Below are positions 5,651 through 14,304 of a DNA stretch of 39,376 nt, piece after piece. The stretch lies in the NCBI GenBank assembly GCA_028715725.1, contig JAQURG010000031.1, positions 1-39,376 on the forward strand. The letters run 5' to 3'. Positions within the stretch are counted from its first letter, which is position 1; each line of letters opens with the position of its first letter. A program made the position numbers and the translations under genes. Under the pieces are notes generated by a model. The model ran no database searches and was not told the origin of the DNA. It saw only the letters and a program-made list of their open reading frames with translations. The stretch is from Methylococcales bacterium (lineage in GTDB: Bacteria > Pseudomonadota > Gammaproteobacteria > Methylococcales > Methylomonadaceae).

Positions 5651-7258
5651 ATGAACAAACAAACCGAAACTGTTCTAAATTATCACAATCGCACCAAACA
5701 CAGGCTGGAGCGATACGCCAAAGGTCCTGAGTCCATCGATTGGGAAGACCAGCCCGATCAATTCCGGCGTTTTTCCGGTTGTAAGATTATTACTTTGCCC
5801 TCACCCGGAGTTGAACTGGAACCGCTGTTTGCCGATCTGGATACCCCGGAAATAATATTCGCAAAACCGCTAAACCTGACTAATGCCGGTTTATTGCTGG
5901 AATTAGCCTTCGGCCTGTCAGCATGGAAGCAATACGGCCCAAACCGCTGGGCCTTGCGCTGCAATCCTTCCAGCGGTAACCTGCACCCGACTGAAACCTA
6001 CCTGATCAGCACCGGTAATGCCTTTATTGAATCAGGCGTTTATCACTATGTTAGTTACGATCATCATCTTGAACAGCGTTGTCGGTTTCCCGGCAATCTT
6101 CATGATTCCGAGGGACTGTTCATCGGCTTATCTTCCATCCATTGGCGCGAAGCCTGGAAATACGGTGAAAGAGCATACCGCTATTGCCAACATGATTTAG
6201 GGCATGCCTTGGGAGCCTTGCGTTATGCGGCGGCAACTCTTGGCTGGTCGGTTGAATTACTGGCAGAGTGGTCTGATGAGGATATCGCCAAGCTATTAGG
6301 ACTTGATCGGGATGATTTTAAACCGCTGGAACATGAATGCCCCGATCTTATCTGCCGGATTATTACGCATGCCGGCAGCAATCCGTTAAACAGAAAATCT
6401 CTGTTAGAAAGTGCACGATCCGGTAGTTGGTTCGGTAAAGCTGACAGCCTGCGCGCCTATCATATGTATAAATGGCCGATCATCGATGAAGTCTGGATTG
6501 CCGCAAGTAAACCGCAAACTGATGAACCTGAGTGGCAAGCTCTCCGGCAACAATTTATACAATCATCCTGCACCTTAACCGCGACGCAAATCATCCGCCA
6601 GCGGCGAAGTGCTCAACAGTTTGACGGCAAAATGCCGTCGTTGCCGCAGACTGACTTTTATCGGATGCTGGCAGCCGTTCTGCCGGCCACGGCCGCTTTT
6701 GAACTATGGCGCTGGCCGCCCAAAATCCACCTGTTTATTTTTGTACATCGCGTTGAAGGCTTGGCCTCCGGCATTTATGCGCTGCCAAGAGATCATGATG
6801 CCCTGGCAAAACTGCAGACCGCAACTCTGGCTGATTTTGACTGGCAAAAAGTTTCCGAAGGTTTGCCGCTTTATCTCTTGTATTCAGGCGATTGCAGGCA
6901 GATTTCCAAAACGATTTCCTGCCATCAATCGATCGCCGGCGACAGCGCTTTCAGTTTGGGAATGATTGCAGAATTCAGTGAAACCATCAAAACAACCTCC
7001 TGGCTTTACCGCCGCTTGTTTTGGGAATGCGGCTTGATAGGGCAGGTGCTGTACCTGGAAGCAGAAGCCGCCGGAATTCGCGGCACCGGTATCGGCTGTT
7101 ATTTTGATGACAGCATGCATGAGATTTTAGGGTTCAAGGATGAACAATTCCAGAGTCTTTATCATTTTACAGTAGGTAAACCGCTGGAAGATAAACGTCT
7201 GGAAACGTTACCGGCTTATGGGCATTTGAACGGAATCGAACTCGTTGACCCCAACTGA
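5651..7258 (+). CDS. SagB/ThcOx-type nitroreductase-fold oxidoreductase (tandem)
   Basis: About 535 residues, with two nitroreductase-like halves. The first half has RCNPSSGNLHPTETYL, the SagB-family motif near the FMN, and the helix RAYRYCQHDLGHALGALRYA. The second half restarts with RQRRSAQQFDG and ends GTGIGCYFDDSMHEILGF followed by YHFTVGKP. Members use FMN to oxidise azolines or reduce small molecules. Stand-alone copies without azole-forming partners, as here, have unknown substrates. No cyclodehydratase or precursor peptide gene is near. ATG at 5651 begins MNKQTETVLNYHNRTKH, matching the usual YHxxTKH opening, and avoids the REP repeat just upstream. Confidence 0.85.
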   Translation: MNKQTETVLNYHNRTKHRLERYAKGPESIDWEDQPDQFRRFSGCKIITLPSPGVELEPLFADLDTPEIIFAKPLNLTNAGLLLELAFGLSAWKQYGPNRWALRCNPSSGNLHPTETYLISTGNAFIESGVYHYVSYDHHLEQRCRFPGNLHDSEGLFIGLSSIHWREAWKYGERAYRYCQHDLGHALGALRYAAATLGWSVELLAEWSDEDIAKLLGLDRDDFKPLEHECPDLICRIITHAGSNPLNRKSLLESARSGSWFGKADSLRAYHMYKWPIIDEVWIAASKPQTDEPEWQALRQQFIQSSCTLTATQIIRQRRSAQQFDGKMPSLPQTDFYRMLAAVLPATAAFELWRWPPKIHLFIFVHRVEGLASGIYALPRDHDALAKLQTATLADFDWQKVSEGLPLYLLYSGDCRQISKTISCHQSIAGDSAFSLGMIAEFSETIKTTSWLYRRLFWECGLIGQVLYLEAEAAGIRGTGIGCYFDDSMHEILGFKDEQFQSLYHFTVGKPLEDKRLETLPAYGHLNGIELVDPN

Positions 7259-7635
7259 ACCAACTAACAATTCACTCCACTGACGCAAATTCAGCTATGC
7301 TCCATTTGCATCAACGCTGTAAACCGCAATCCGTACGGTGCAATAGGCGCTAGCAAGTAGATGCAAGCCTCGAAGTAAAGCAGTGGAATCGAGGTTAATC
7401 GGAGCTTCACACATCCTCGGTCCCATAAAAGTACAAATAGGCGTTGCCTTCCATGTTTCTATTCAATAATTTTTAAAGACGAGAGTTTGCCGGCCAAGCG
7501 ATTGATAACAACTGGTATTAACAGATCAATTAAAGAGCAAGCTGAGCAATGTGCGTTACCGTACAGAACTCATCTATTTTTAAGCATAAAATTTAAAACT
7601 CATGAGGTATATTAAATAACCTGTTAGGAGGACTT
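7259..7635. other. Intergenic, no gene seen
   Basis: No convincing ORF on either strand. CCTCGA at 7368 and TCGAGG near 7394 can form a hairpin. An AGGAGG ribosome site just before 7636 belongs to the next gene. Confidence 0.5.
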
Positions 7636-7818
7636 ATGGATATTCAAGTTGGCGGTTTTTTTGGCTTTATCGTGCTTGTACTGGACATCTGGGCCATTAT
7701 TAGCACCGTAAAAAGTGGCGCTACAACCGGCTCCCAAATTTTATGGGTGCTTTTGATTTTGTTTCTGCCTGTTCTCGGCCTGATAATTTGGTGGTTTGCA
7801 GGGCCTAAAGGCGCTTAA
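7636..7818 (+). CDS. Small PLDc_N-type membrane protein
   Basis: 60 residues behind a consensus GGAGGA site. Two membrane spans: GFIVLVLDIWAIISTV and ILWVLLILFLPVLGLIIWW, ending FAGPKGA. The WAI......W.....PV.GLI.W pattern matches the phospholipase D nuclease N-terminal (PLDc_N) domain, which occurs alone as small membrane proteins. There is no phospholipase domain, so no enzyme activity is expected. Function is unknown. Confidence 0.7.
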   Translation: MDIQVGGFFGFIVLVLDIWAIISTVKSGATTGSQILWVLLILFLPVLGLIIWWFAGPKGA

Positions 7819-7957
7819 TCGACCATCTAATGACATAGCAGCTAAGGCGTAATAAGCGTAAGCACATTTGCTCTGCGTTTCGCAAAGAAGGGCGAATTTC
7901 TGCGCGTCTTTTTACCACAGGTGAATAGAAGAGATCGCCCACCTGTTGATTCAGGGT

Positions 7958-9175
7958 TTATTCAAGATTGGCGTGACGCGTTCTCATGACTTCTTCTTCA
8001 ATGCCTTTTTCGTGAATCAGATATGACACCAGCGCTTCGAGAAAAGACAAAGTCGAGAGTTCAAATACGGTGCCCATCGGCATGCCTTCGACTTTAACAT
8101 ATTGATCCGAATTGCCGATTTGCAATACCTCATCGGCTATATCGCCAATTGTGGAACTGCTTTTTGCCGTGATCAAGACAATTTGAGCGCCGACTTCTCT
8201 GGCTTTTTTAGCGAAAGAAATTAATTGTTCGGTTTCACCGGAACCTGAAATGATAATCAGCAGGTCGCCTTTTTTAATGCTGGGTGTGACGATTTCGCCG
8301 ACGACGTAGACTTCATAACCGCTATGCATCAGCCTCATCGCAAAAAATCGGCAAACCAGTCCCGAGCGGCCGGCACCTGAGACGAAAATTCTTTTCGCTC
8401 TATCGAGCATAATGGTTAAAATTTCAGGATAGGAATCCTCGGTTGCACTGAGAATCGACGATAGTTTATCCAGAATCAGTTGTTGATGCGGCGAACCGTT
8501 TTTGCCCTCGGCAAGCTGATTAATTGGCGCATTACTTTTTCCCTCGACGAGCTGCCTAATTTTACGTGCAGCCTCTGCGGGGGAAGGAGCACCGTAGATA
8601 GCGGCACCCACCACAATGATATCAGCGCCGGATTTGACTACCTGCTGCACGGTTGATTCGTTAATACCGCCTGCAACGGAGACTCTGACCTTCAAGCCCA
8701 GACCGGTAATATTCTCCAGGTCGGCGAAGGGCGTTTGTCCGGCAGCCTGCGCATCCAGACCGGTATGCACGCCGATAATACGAACGCCCAGTTCAGCCGC
8801 CGCTTTTGCGCATGACAGCTTATCCTCAACATTAATCAAGTCAACTTGCGCTTCCGCATGATGTGCTTTCGCCGCCTTGACCACGCCGGCGATCGTGTCT
8901 AATCCGGATACGCCCAGAACGGTGCAAATATCGGCACCCGCTGCATAAAACGGCGTGGCTTCGTACTCGCCCGCATCCATGGTTTTAAGATCGACCAGGA
9001 TCAGTTTGTTCGGAAATTTGGCTCTTAATGCCTTTACCAGCTCAATGCCATTGAATTTGATGCAAGGTGTTCCGATTTCGAATATGTCTATATAAGGTTC
9101 TGCCTGTTCGGCCAAACTCATGGTTTGGTCGTAATTCAGTGAATCCAGTGCCAATTGTATTAAGTGTTTAGCCAT
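7958..9175 (-). CDS. hps-phi: Bifunctional hexulose-phosphate synthase/hexuloisomerase
   Basis: 405 residues with two enzymes of the RuMP formaldehyde-fixation pathway. Residues 1-210 are 3-hexulose-6-phosphate synthase (orotidine decarboxylase-like barrel), condensing formaldehyde with ribulose 5-phosphate: LALDSLNYDQT, LVDLKTMDAGEYEA, GVHTGLDAQ, VSVAGGI. After a linker rich in Gly, Asn and Gln (about 212-235), residues 240-405 are the SIS-fold 6-phospho-3-hexuloisomerase giving fructose 6-phosphate: FVSGAGRSGLVCRFFAMRL, IIISGSGETEQL, MPMGTVFELSTL. The linker holds a near repeat (QLVEGKSNAPIN, QLAEGKNGSPHQ). The fusion channels the unstable intermediate. Such fusions occur in methylotrophs and archaea. 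The gene is alone; regulation is not visible. Confidence 0.96.
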   Translation of the reverse strand: MAKHLIQLALDSLNYDQTMSLAEQAEPYIDIFEIGTPCIKFNGIELVKALRAKFPNKLILVDLKTMDAGEYEATPFYAAGADICTVLGVSGLDTIAGVVKAAKAHHAEAQVDLINVEDKLSCAKAAAELGVRIIGVHTGLDAQAAGQTPFADLENITGLGLKVRVSVAGGINESTVQQVVKSGADIIVVGAAIYGAPSPAEAARKIRQLVEGKSNAPINQLAEGKNGSPHQQLILDKLSSILSATEDSYPEILTIMLDRAKRIFVSGAGRSGLVCRFFAMRLMHSGYEVYVVGEIVTPSIKKGDLLIIISGSGETEQLISFAKKAREVGAQIVLITAKSSSTIGDIADEVLQIGNSDQYVKVEGMPMGTVFELSTLSFLEALVSYLIHEKGIEEEVMRTRHANLE

Positions 9176-9370
9176 ACGATATACTCCGCGATGTTTTTAT
9201 TATAATAAGAAACTGCTTCATCCTGAGGTTGGGTTGAGGTCAATTCGTCCAACCCGTTAATATGCAAGACCGTATGCTCAACAGATAGCCGGGCAGGGGA
9301 GGCGGACTATTACGATCCTTGCACATGATATAAGTCTTGTTACCTGTTCGCCGGCAAAAGCTTGTGCTCA

Positions 9371-10204
9371 TTACTCTGCCGGGCCGCTGTCTTTTTTACC
9401 ATTGGTTTGCGGGTTATTGCCGGTATTGTCAGAATCACCACTATCTTCAGAATCTAAAAGATCTTTTTCGCCCGGAGGATTACCATCGTAAATCAGATAT
9501 TCACGGTGTTGTAGATAGGAGCTTTTTAAGAAATCATAGCGGTCGCCATTGGTTGCTTCATTGACCACGTTTTCACTAGCCATAACGCCGGCACGATAAT
9601 CCGTCGCATCGAGTATGCTAGTGCCTGCTGATGTGGCAGAACCTGCCAGACCGCCAAAGATTGAAACATAGGTTATTGGGTCCATTAAGGCATCACCAAG
9701 CAAGCCTATCGCATCTCTGGGTGAGCTGGGACCAAAAAATGGCAGTACTAAATAAGGCCCGGAGGGTATTCCCCAAACGCCTAAAGTTTGACCAAAGTCT
9801 TCATTATGTTTAGGCAGGTCAATTTTGCTTGCCCAGTCAAAAATACCCCCGATTCCGGCAGTGGTATTGACAAGAAACCGGCTGATGTCCATGCCGCCTT
9901 GCAGCAGCTTAAACTGCAAAACATCATTAATGGTAACGCCTATGTCATTGATATTACTAAAAAAATTAGTCACGCCATCATCAATGGCATCAGTAGTAAT
10001 CTTCAAATAACCTTTAGCTGCCGGCTTTAATATGTGTCTGTCGAAGCCATCGTTAAAAGACTGCGTGCTTTTATTCCAGCCTTGCCAGGGATCATTTTGC
10101 TCGGCTTCCCTGAGCGTGGTAACCGCACAACCTGTGAGAAAGGCAACAGCCAGGATGCTGCTTAATAAAGTAATCCTGTTAATACTTATTTTTTGCCGAT
10201 TCAT
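9371..10204 (-). CDS. mlaA: MlaA/VacJ outer-membrane lipoprotein
   Basis: 277 residues. Signal peptide with lipobox LTGC, lipidated Cys26. The family core is complete: NDPWQGWNKSTQSFNDGFDR near the start, then DVLQFKLLQGGMDISRFLVN, NEDFGQTLGVWGIPSGPYL and LPFFGPSSPRDAIG, typical of MlaA. MlaA removes phospholipids from the outer leaflet of the outer membrane, passing them to MlaC and the MlaFEDB transporter. None of those genes is nearby, so this is a stand-alone copy. The C terminus has an acidic, Asp/Ser/Asn-rich tail (about 245-277) that looks disordered. Confidence 0.93.
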   Translation of the reverse strand: MNRQKISINRITLLSSILAVAFLTGCAVTTLREAEQNDPWQGWNKSTQSFNDGFDRHILKPAAKGYLKITTDAIDDGVTNFFSNINDIGVTINDVLQFKLLQGGMDISRFLVNTTAGIGGIFDWASKIDLPKHNEDFGQTLGVWGIPSGPYLVLPFFGPSSPRDAIGLLGDALMDPITYVSIFGGLAGSATSAGTSILDATDYRAGVMASENVVNEATNGDRYDFLKSSYLQHREYLIYDGNPPGEKDLLDSEDSGDSDNTGNNPQTNGKKDSGPAE

Positions 10205-10413
10205 GAGTGTAATCCCTTTGTGTCCGCGTTAAGCTTCTTGACTTTGCCAGATAAATTTTTGATGCGCGATTATACAGCAGTCAGCTGCTTGATGTGTTAG
10301 CTTTTCGAGCCGCCTGAAGGCTTATAACAATACAGACCGGTTGGCTTAACTATTGCAATTGCCGGGACTTTACATACAATTTGCAAACATATTAATCATT
10401 ATCAGGAATTTTT

Positions 10414-11178
10414 ATGCAGATTCTCGGCGTAGACATAGGCGGCTCAGGTATCAAAGGCGCCATCGTCGATACGGTTTCAGGCCTGCTCATTACTGAACGT
10501 CACCGGATTCCGACGCCTCAACCTGCAACACCGGAAGCTGTTGCGGCAGTTCTCGCACAGCTTGTCATTCATTTTGACTGGACCGGATTAGTAGGCTGCG
10601 GTTTCCCTTCTGCTATTCAACATGGCGTAGCGCGAACTGCATCCAATATATCCCCATTGTTTATCGGCACGGATATCGATAAGTTGTTTTCAGACGCCAC
10701 AAAATGCCTCTGCTATTGTCTGAACGATGCGGATGCAGCGGGGATGACGGAAATGCATTTTGGAGAAGGTATAGATCAATCCGGGGTTGTTTTACTGATA
10801 ACAATTGGCACCGGACTGGGTACGGTATTTTTCACTGAGGGCAAGTTACTGCCCAATACGGAATTAGGCCATTTATATTTGAAAAACGGCAAAAAAGCAG
10901 AGCATTATGCATCGGATGCAGTTCGAAGTACTGAAGGACTCAGTTGGAAGCGCTGGGGCAATCGTTTCAACGTTTATCTGACCATGATGGAAAAACTGTT
11001 TTGGCCCGATTTAATCATTCTTGGAGGCGGCGCCAGTAAAAAGTTTGAAAAGTATAAGGAGCAAATCACTATAGACACACCCGTAAAGCCGGCCGCCTTT
11101 TTAAATCAGGCAGGCATTATCGGCGCCGCGCTATATGCCCAATCAAGACAACTTGACTCAACACAGTCCAAGGCTTGA
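10414..11178 (+). CDS. ppgK: Polyphosphate glucokinase (ROK family)
   Basis: 254 residues, close to the ~250-270 of Ppg[16 protein letters not shown] at the start binds the phosphoryl donor; [17 protein letters not shown] holds the catalytic Asp of ROK kinases; [20 protein letters not shown] and TELGH complete the sugar site; [15 protein letters not shown] closes the ATPase fold. PpgK phosphorylates glucose with polyphosphate (and ATP) and lacks the zinc motif of regulatory ROK proteins, as here. In a RuMP organism it would feed glucose from glycogen or sucrose turnover back to hexose phosphate. It is divergent from mlaA across about 210 bp. Confidence 0.9.
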   Translation: MQILGVDIGGSGIKGAIVDTVSGLLITERHRIPTPQPATPEAVAAVLAQLVIHFDWTGLVGCGFPSAIQHGVARTASNISPLFIGTDIDKLFSDATKCLCYCLNDADAAGMTEMHFGEGIDQSGVVLLITIGTGLGTVFFTEGKLLPNTELGHLYLKNGKKAEHYASDAVRSTEGLSWKRWGNRFNVYLTMMEKLFWPDLIILGGGASKKFEKYKEQITIDTPVKPAAFLNQAGIIGAALYAQSRQLDSTQSKA

Positions 11179-11261
11179 GGTTGTGCCAAGCCAATTGATA
11201 CCGGTAATTTGCTGTATTAACGGTGCACTCTGAGGTATAGATTAAAAGGCTATCCATTTAA

Positions 11262-11348
11262 GTGCTGTAGGCACAAAATATAGAGATGCCGACGAACCTG
11301 CTCCGCTGCTCTTCAAGCAGGGCGTTATTTCGGACGAGTCCGATCTCT
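11262..11348 (+). other. Possible structured RNA or hairpin cluster
   Basis: After ppgK lies GTGCTGTAGGCAC (small hairpin). AGAGAT (11282-11287) can pair with ATCTCT (11343-11348), enclosing a CCTGCT/AGCAGG hairpin and a CGGA-CGAG-TCCG hairpin. No T-run follows, so it is not a plain terminator. It resembles no riboswitch I can name; it could also be a dispersed intergenic repeat. Confidence 0.3.
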
Positions 11349-11390
11349 GCGAAACCAAAACGGTATTGGTAGCATTGATAGCGCTTTAAA

Positions 11391-12035
11391 TTATTTTTGT
11401 TGAGCCATCACTATAGAGAACAATCGGTTCCACGAATTGTCATCTCCCTGCCAGCTTTCTGTTTGGTTGATTTTTATAAAAAACTGGTTACCATTAATAA
11501 TCTCTTTATTAGCAACCGGAGAGGCAACAATCACCTTGATATTTTTGTTTGTTCGAGAGAACAATCTGTTAATGTCGGCTATTCTCTCAAGTGCATTTAC
11601 TTCGTTTTGTATCCACTCCCAACGAAATAGATACACGGTTTCAGCATTTTTAATTGCATTAAGAGTTTTATTTTTGAGATAAACAAACTTTGATTTCGCA
11701 GTGGGTAAGTGTTGTTCAACAAAGGATTCATCTATGAAACCTGACTCACCACTCTTAAACTCGTGATGAAATTTAAGACCGGTTCCTTTGTCACGTAAAG
11801 TCATACCGTCCTGTTCTATTATCTCCCAGGAGCTAGATTTAAATTCTACAAGTTCCCAGTTATTAGATATAAAAAAATCATCATCTTTGGCATAAATGCT
11901 TTTAATCGAATCTTCTGACGTTATTAGCCAGTCGAAAAAATAGGCATCACTAGCCTTTGTAAATCTGCGTATTTGATAAGCCGTCTGGCAACTGTCACCT
12001 AGGCTAATGAATAATGGAAAAGAGTTATTTAACAT
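11391..12035 (-). CDS. DUF1796 papain-like putative cysteine peptidase
   Basis: 214 residues, with an AAGGA site before ATG. The N terminus has FISLGDSCQTAYQIRRF, then AYFFDWLIT, the hallmark of the DUF1796 family, in which the Cys in GDSC is the predicted nucleophile. A later GLKFHHEF gives a candidate histidine. The C-terminal half holds a Rossmann-like VYLFRWEWIQNEV and NIKVIVASPV. The family is often found with capsule or glycan genes, but no such genes are here. Enzyme activity is unproven. Flanked by intergenic sequence and a broken nhaD; no operon partner. Confidence 0.7.
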   Translation of the reverse strand: MLNNSFPLFISLGDSCQTAYQIRRFTKASDAYFFDWLITSEDSIKSIYAKDDDFFISNNWELVEFKSSSWEIIEQDGMTLRDKGTGLKFHHEFKSGESGFIDESFVEQHLPTAKSKFVYLKNKTLNAIKNAETVYLFRWEWIQNEVNALERIADINRLFSRTNKNIKVIVASPVANKEIINGNQFFIKINQTESWQGDDNSWNRLFSIVMAQQK

Positions 12036-12254
12036 ATTTGTATCCTTGTACTTCCCCCATGCTTCAACCGGATCAGCGCCTTTTCTGATTCAACCCCAAA
12101 GCAATATTCGAAAGCCAAAAAATTCGCGCTAAGTAAAAATAGGATTAGGTGGCGGATTCAAATCGCCATGCCGTATGATTCATTCCATGCCTAATGTAAT
12201 ATATACGACATCAAACATTTTAATAAAAACCTAATTTGTCGTAAATTCTTTATG

Positions 12255-12556
12255 AATTTATTTAATTAATTATTTTTAATTTTCCATCATAGCAATCATC
12301 CCTTTCGGCATGCGGCGATGCTATAAAATGCCAATATCCAGATACAACCTGAAGCCATGATTACCGGCTTGGATTTTCTTAAGCCAGTAAATTCTTCGGT
12401 CATCACGAAGCCGTAAGAAATAACGAACATCGCCAAACAGACGATGCCGATGACTGATCCGATTTGCCCAAGCGCCGGGGCAAGCCCAGATGCCTGGGCC
12501 GGGAATGCAAGCAAAGACAGTAAAATAATGGCAGGCGAGGCATTGATTAACAGCAT
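12255..12556 (-). pseudogene. nhaD: NhaD Na+/H+ antiporter, N-terminal remnant
   Basis: Signal-like start (MLLINASPAIILLSLLAFPA) and a first-helix region ending GFVMTEEFTGLRKSKPVIMA, SGCIWILAF. The EEFTxLRKSKPV motif is typical of NhaD antiporters. The frame breaks at about 12300; shifting gives RMPKGMIAMMEN, matching the next NhaD segment, then a stop. The other ~350-400 residues are missing. Downstream is AT-rich sequence with no transporter similarity, so the gene was truncated by deletion as well as shifted. Confidence 0.7.
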
Positions 12557-12858
12557 TTAATTTTAAAATTAGGCAGCATGATAAAATCTTCTTTTTCCAA
12601 TTTTGTAGTATTGCAATTTTCGTTACTCCCGACTTACTTTGAAAGCGTACAAGTTTAAAACAACAGAACCCCTTGATGGTCAAAGGTTATCACGTTTACA
12701 AAAGTATATGGTTTGTCACTCAGATGGGAGTAGTTGTTCGACTAAGTCAAAGAACTTATCGATTTGCCTATTTTTACATCGTCGATTAAGATTGGCCTCT
12801 TATACTCGGCCGAATTGCACTCAACCGGATACCAACAATAAGCCTGAACAAGACGCAG
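12557..12858. other. Intergenic, no gene seen
   Basis: Low-information sequence between the nhaD remnant and the efflux operon end. No supported ORF, no clear terminator with a T-run. Confidence 0.4.
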
Positions 12859-14298
12859 TTACTTCCAACCTCCGCCTAAGGCCTTATATAGGCTGATTCT
12901 GGCTATACGCTGTTGCTTTGTGACACTGATCAACTCCAGCTTGGATTGCAATGCACTTTGTTGCGTAATTAATACCTCTAGGTAGGTCGCCCTGCCGAAT
13001 TTGTAGAGGTCATTGGAAACATCGACGGATCGTTTCAATGCATCGCTTTGTTGCTTCTTCAGTGCATTAATTTTTTGCAGGTTTTTGATGCTGGAGAGTT
13101 GATTGGCGACTTCTACGTAGGCATTCAAAATGGTCTTTTGATAATTGTACATCGCGCTCAACTGAGTGGCTTTTGCAGTATTGAACTGCGCTTCCAAAGC
13201 TTTCATGTTAATGATGGGTGCGAGCATTTGTCCAAAAACGGAATAGGCTATCGAAGCAGGCGTTGTAAACAAAAACTCCGGGTTGAACGCTTGGTAGCCG
13301 AAAGTCGCCGAAATATTGAAATTCGGATAGAAAGCCGCCTTGGCCGCTTTTAAATCGAATTGGCTGGCTTCGATCTGATGTCCAACCGCCCTTACATCGG
13401 GTCGGTTTTCCAATAATTGCGACGGCACCCCTGCCGACAACTTGTGAGGCGTTTCCGTAAAAAACACTTCTTTCGACCTTTCGATGGCTTGCGGATAGCG
13501 GCCCAATAAATAGTTGATTTTATTTTCCGTTTCAGCAATTTGTTGCAGGATGTTTTTTTCCGATGCCTGGGTGTTCAGCAGTTCCGCATGGAATTGCTGC
13601 ACGGCCAATTCATTTGCCCTGCCGGCTTCCTTCTGCAACTCGATGACTTCCAAGGCCTCCCGTTCTTTTGCCATGGTCCGCCTGACGATGTCCAATGCGT
13701 GGTCCAAGGCTAATAATTCATTATAATACACCGCGATATCGGCGACCAGATTCGAAATGACGAAATTGGCGGCCTCGATACTGGAAAGGTAGGTTGATGC
13801 GGCCGCGTTGCGTTGGTTTTCCAATTTTCCCCACACATCGATTTCCCAGGCTGACTGAAAACCGATAAACATATCAGGCAAATGTTCGGGAACGAGTTGA
13901 CCTGGAGTAATGTAGGTAGAGGCGTTACCGGCTCCGTCCATGGTGTAAAGCCCGAACTTGCGCACACCGCCGCCGATATTCAAATTCACTTTCGGCAACA
14001 TGGCCGCATTGGCTAATTTTACGCTGCCGCGCGAGGTTTCTATCCGTTGCAAGGCGATTTTCAGATCAAGATTGTTGCCGACGGCCGCATCGACCAGCTT
14101 AAGCAAATGGGGATCGGCAAAGTACTCTCGCCAGTTGATATTGGTAACGGAGGCGCTATCTTTTTTGTTCTGATGATCCTGAAAACTAGCCGGCATCGGC
14201 GTTTCGGATATGGATAAATCGGTGCTCAGATTACTGCAACCGTTGCTAACCATGGCCAGCAACGAGATGGCAAAGGAGTAATAATGTCTTGTCTTCAT
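12859..14298 (-). CDS. RND efflux outer-membrane factor (OprM/NodT type)
   Basis: 479 residues. The lipoprotein signal ends SNGC (Cys21). Two outer-membrane efflux repeats follow: NNLDLKIALQRIETSRG and SAWEIDVWGKLENQRNAAAS in the first, ENRPDVRAVGHQIEASQFDL then AAFYPNFNISATFGY in the second. These are standard for TolC-like channels of the OprM/NodT group. It starts 6 bases after the RND pump gene, so translation is coupled. It forms the exit duct of the tripartite pump. The lysine- and isoleucine-rich composition and the LLGRYPQAIERSK stretch look Bacteroidota-like. Confidence 0.9.
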   Translation of the reverse strand: MKTRHYYSFAISLLAMVSNGCSNLSTDLSISETPMPASFQDHQNKKDSASVTNINWREYFADPHLLKLVDAAVGNNLDLKIALQRIETSRGSVKLANAAMLPKVNLNIGGGVRKFGLYTMDGAGNASTYITPGQLVPEHLPDMFIGFQSAWEIDVWGKLENQRNAAASTYLSSIEAANFVISNLVADIAVYYNELLALDHALDIVRRTMAKEREALEVIELQKEAGRANELAVQQFHAELLNTQASEKNILQQIAETENKINYLLGRYPQAIERSKEVFFTETPHKLSAGVPSQLLENRPDVRAVGHQIEASQFDLKAAKAAFYPNFNISATFGYQAFNPEFLFTTPASIAYSVFGQMLAPIINMKALEAQFNTAKATQLSAMYNYQKTILNAYVEVANQLSSIKNLQKINALKKQQSDALKRSVDVSNDLYKFGRATYLEVLITQQSALQSKLELISVTKQQRIARISLYKALGGGWK

Positions 14299-14304
14299 GG
14301 GCTG

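Noticed and set aside
11316-11354. Hammerhead ribozyme core (GACGAGTCC ... GAAAC)
   Set aside because: The required CUGANGA core reads CGGACGA and the stems do not close properly.
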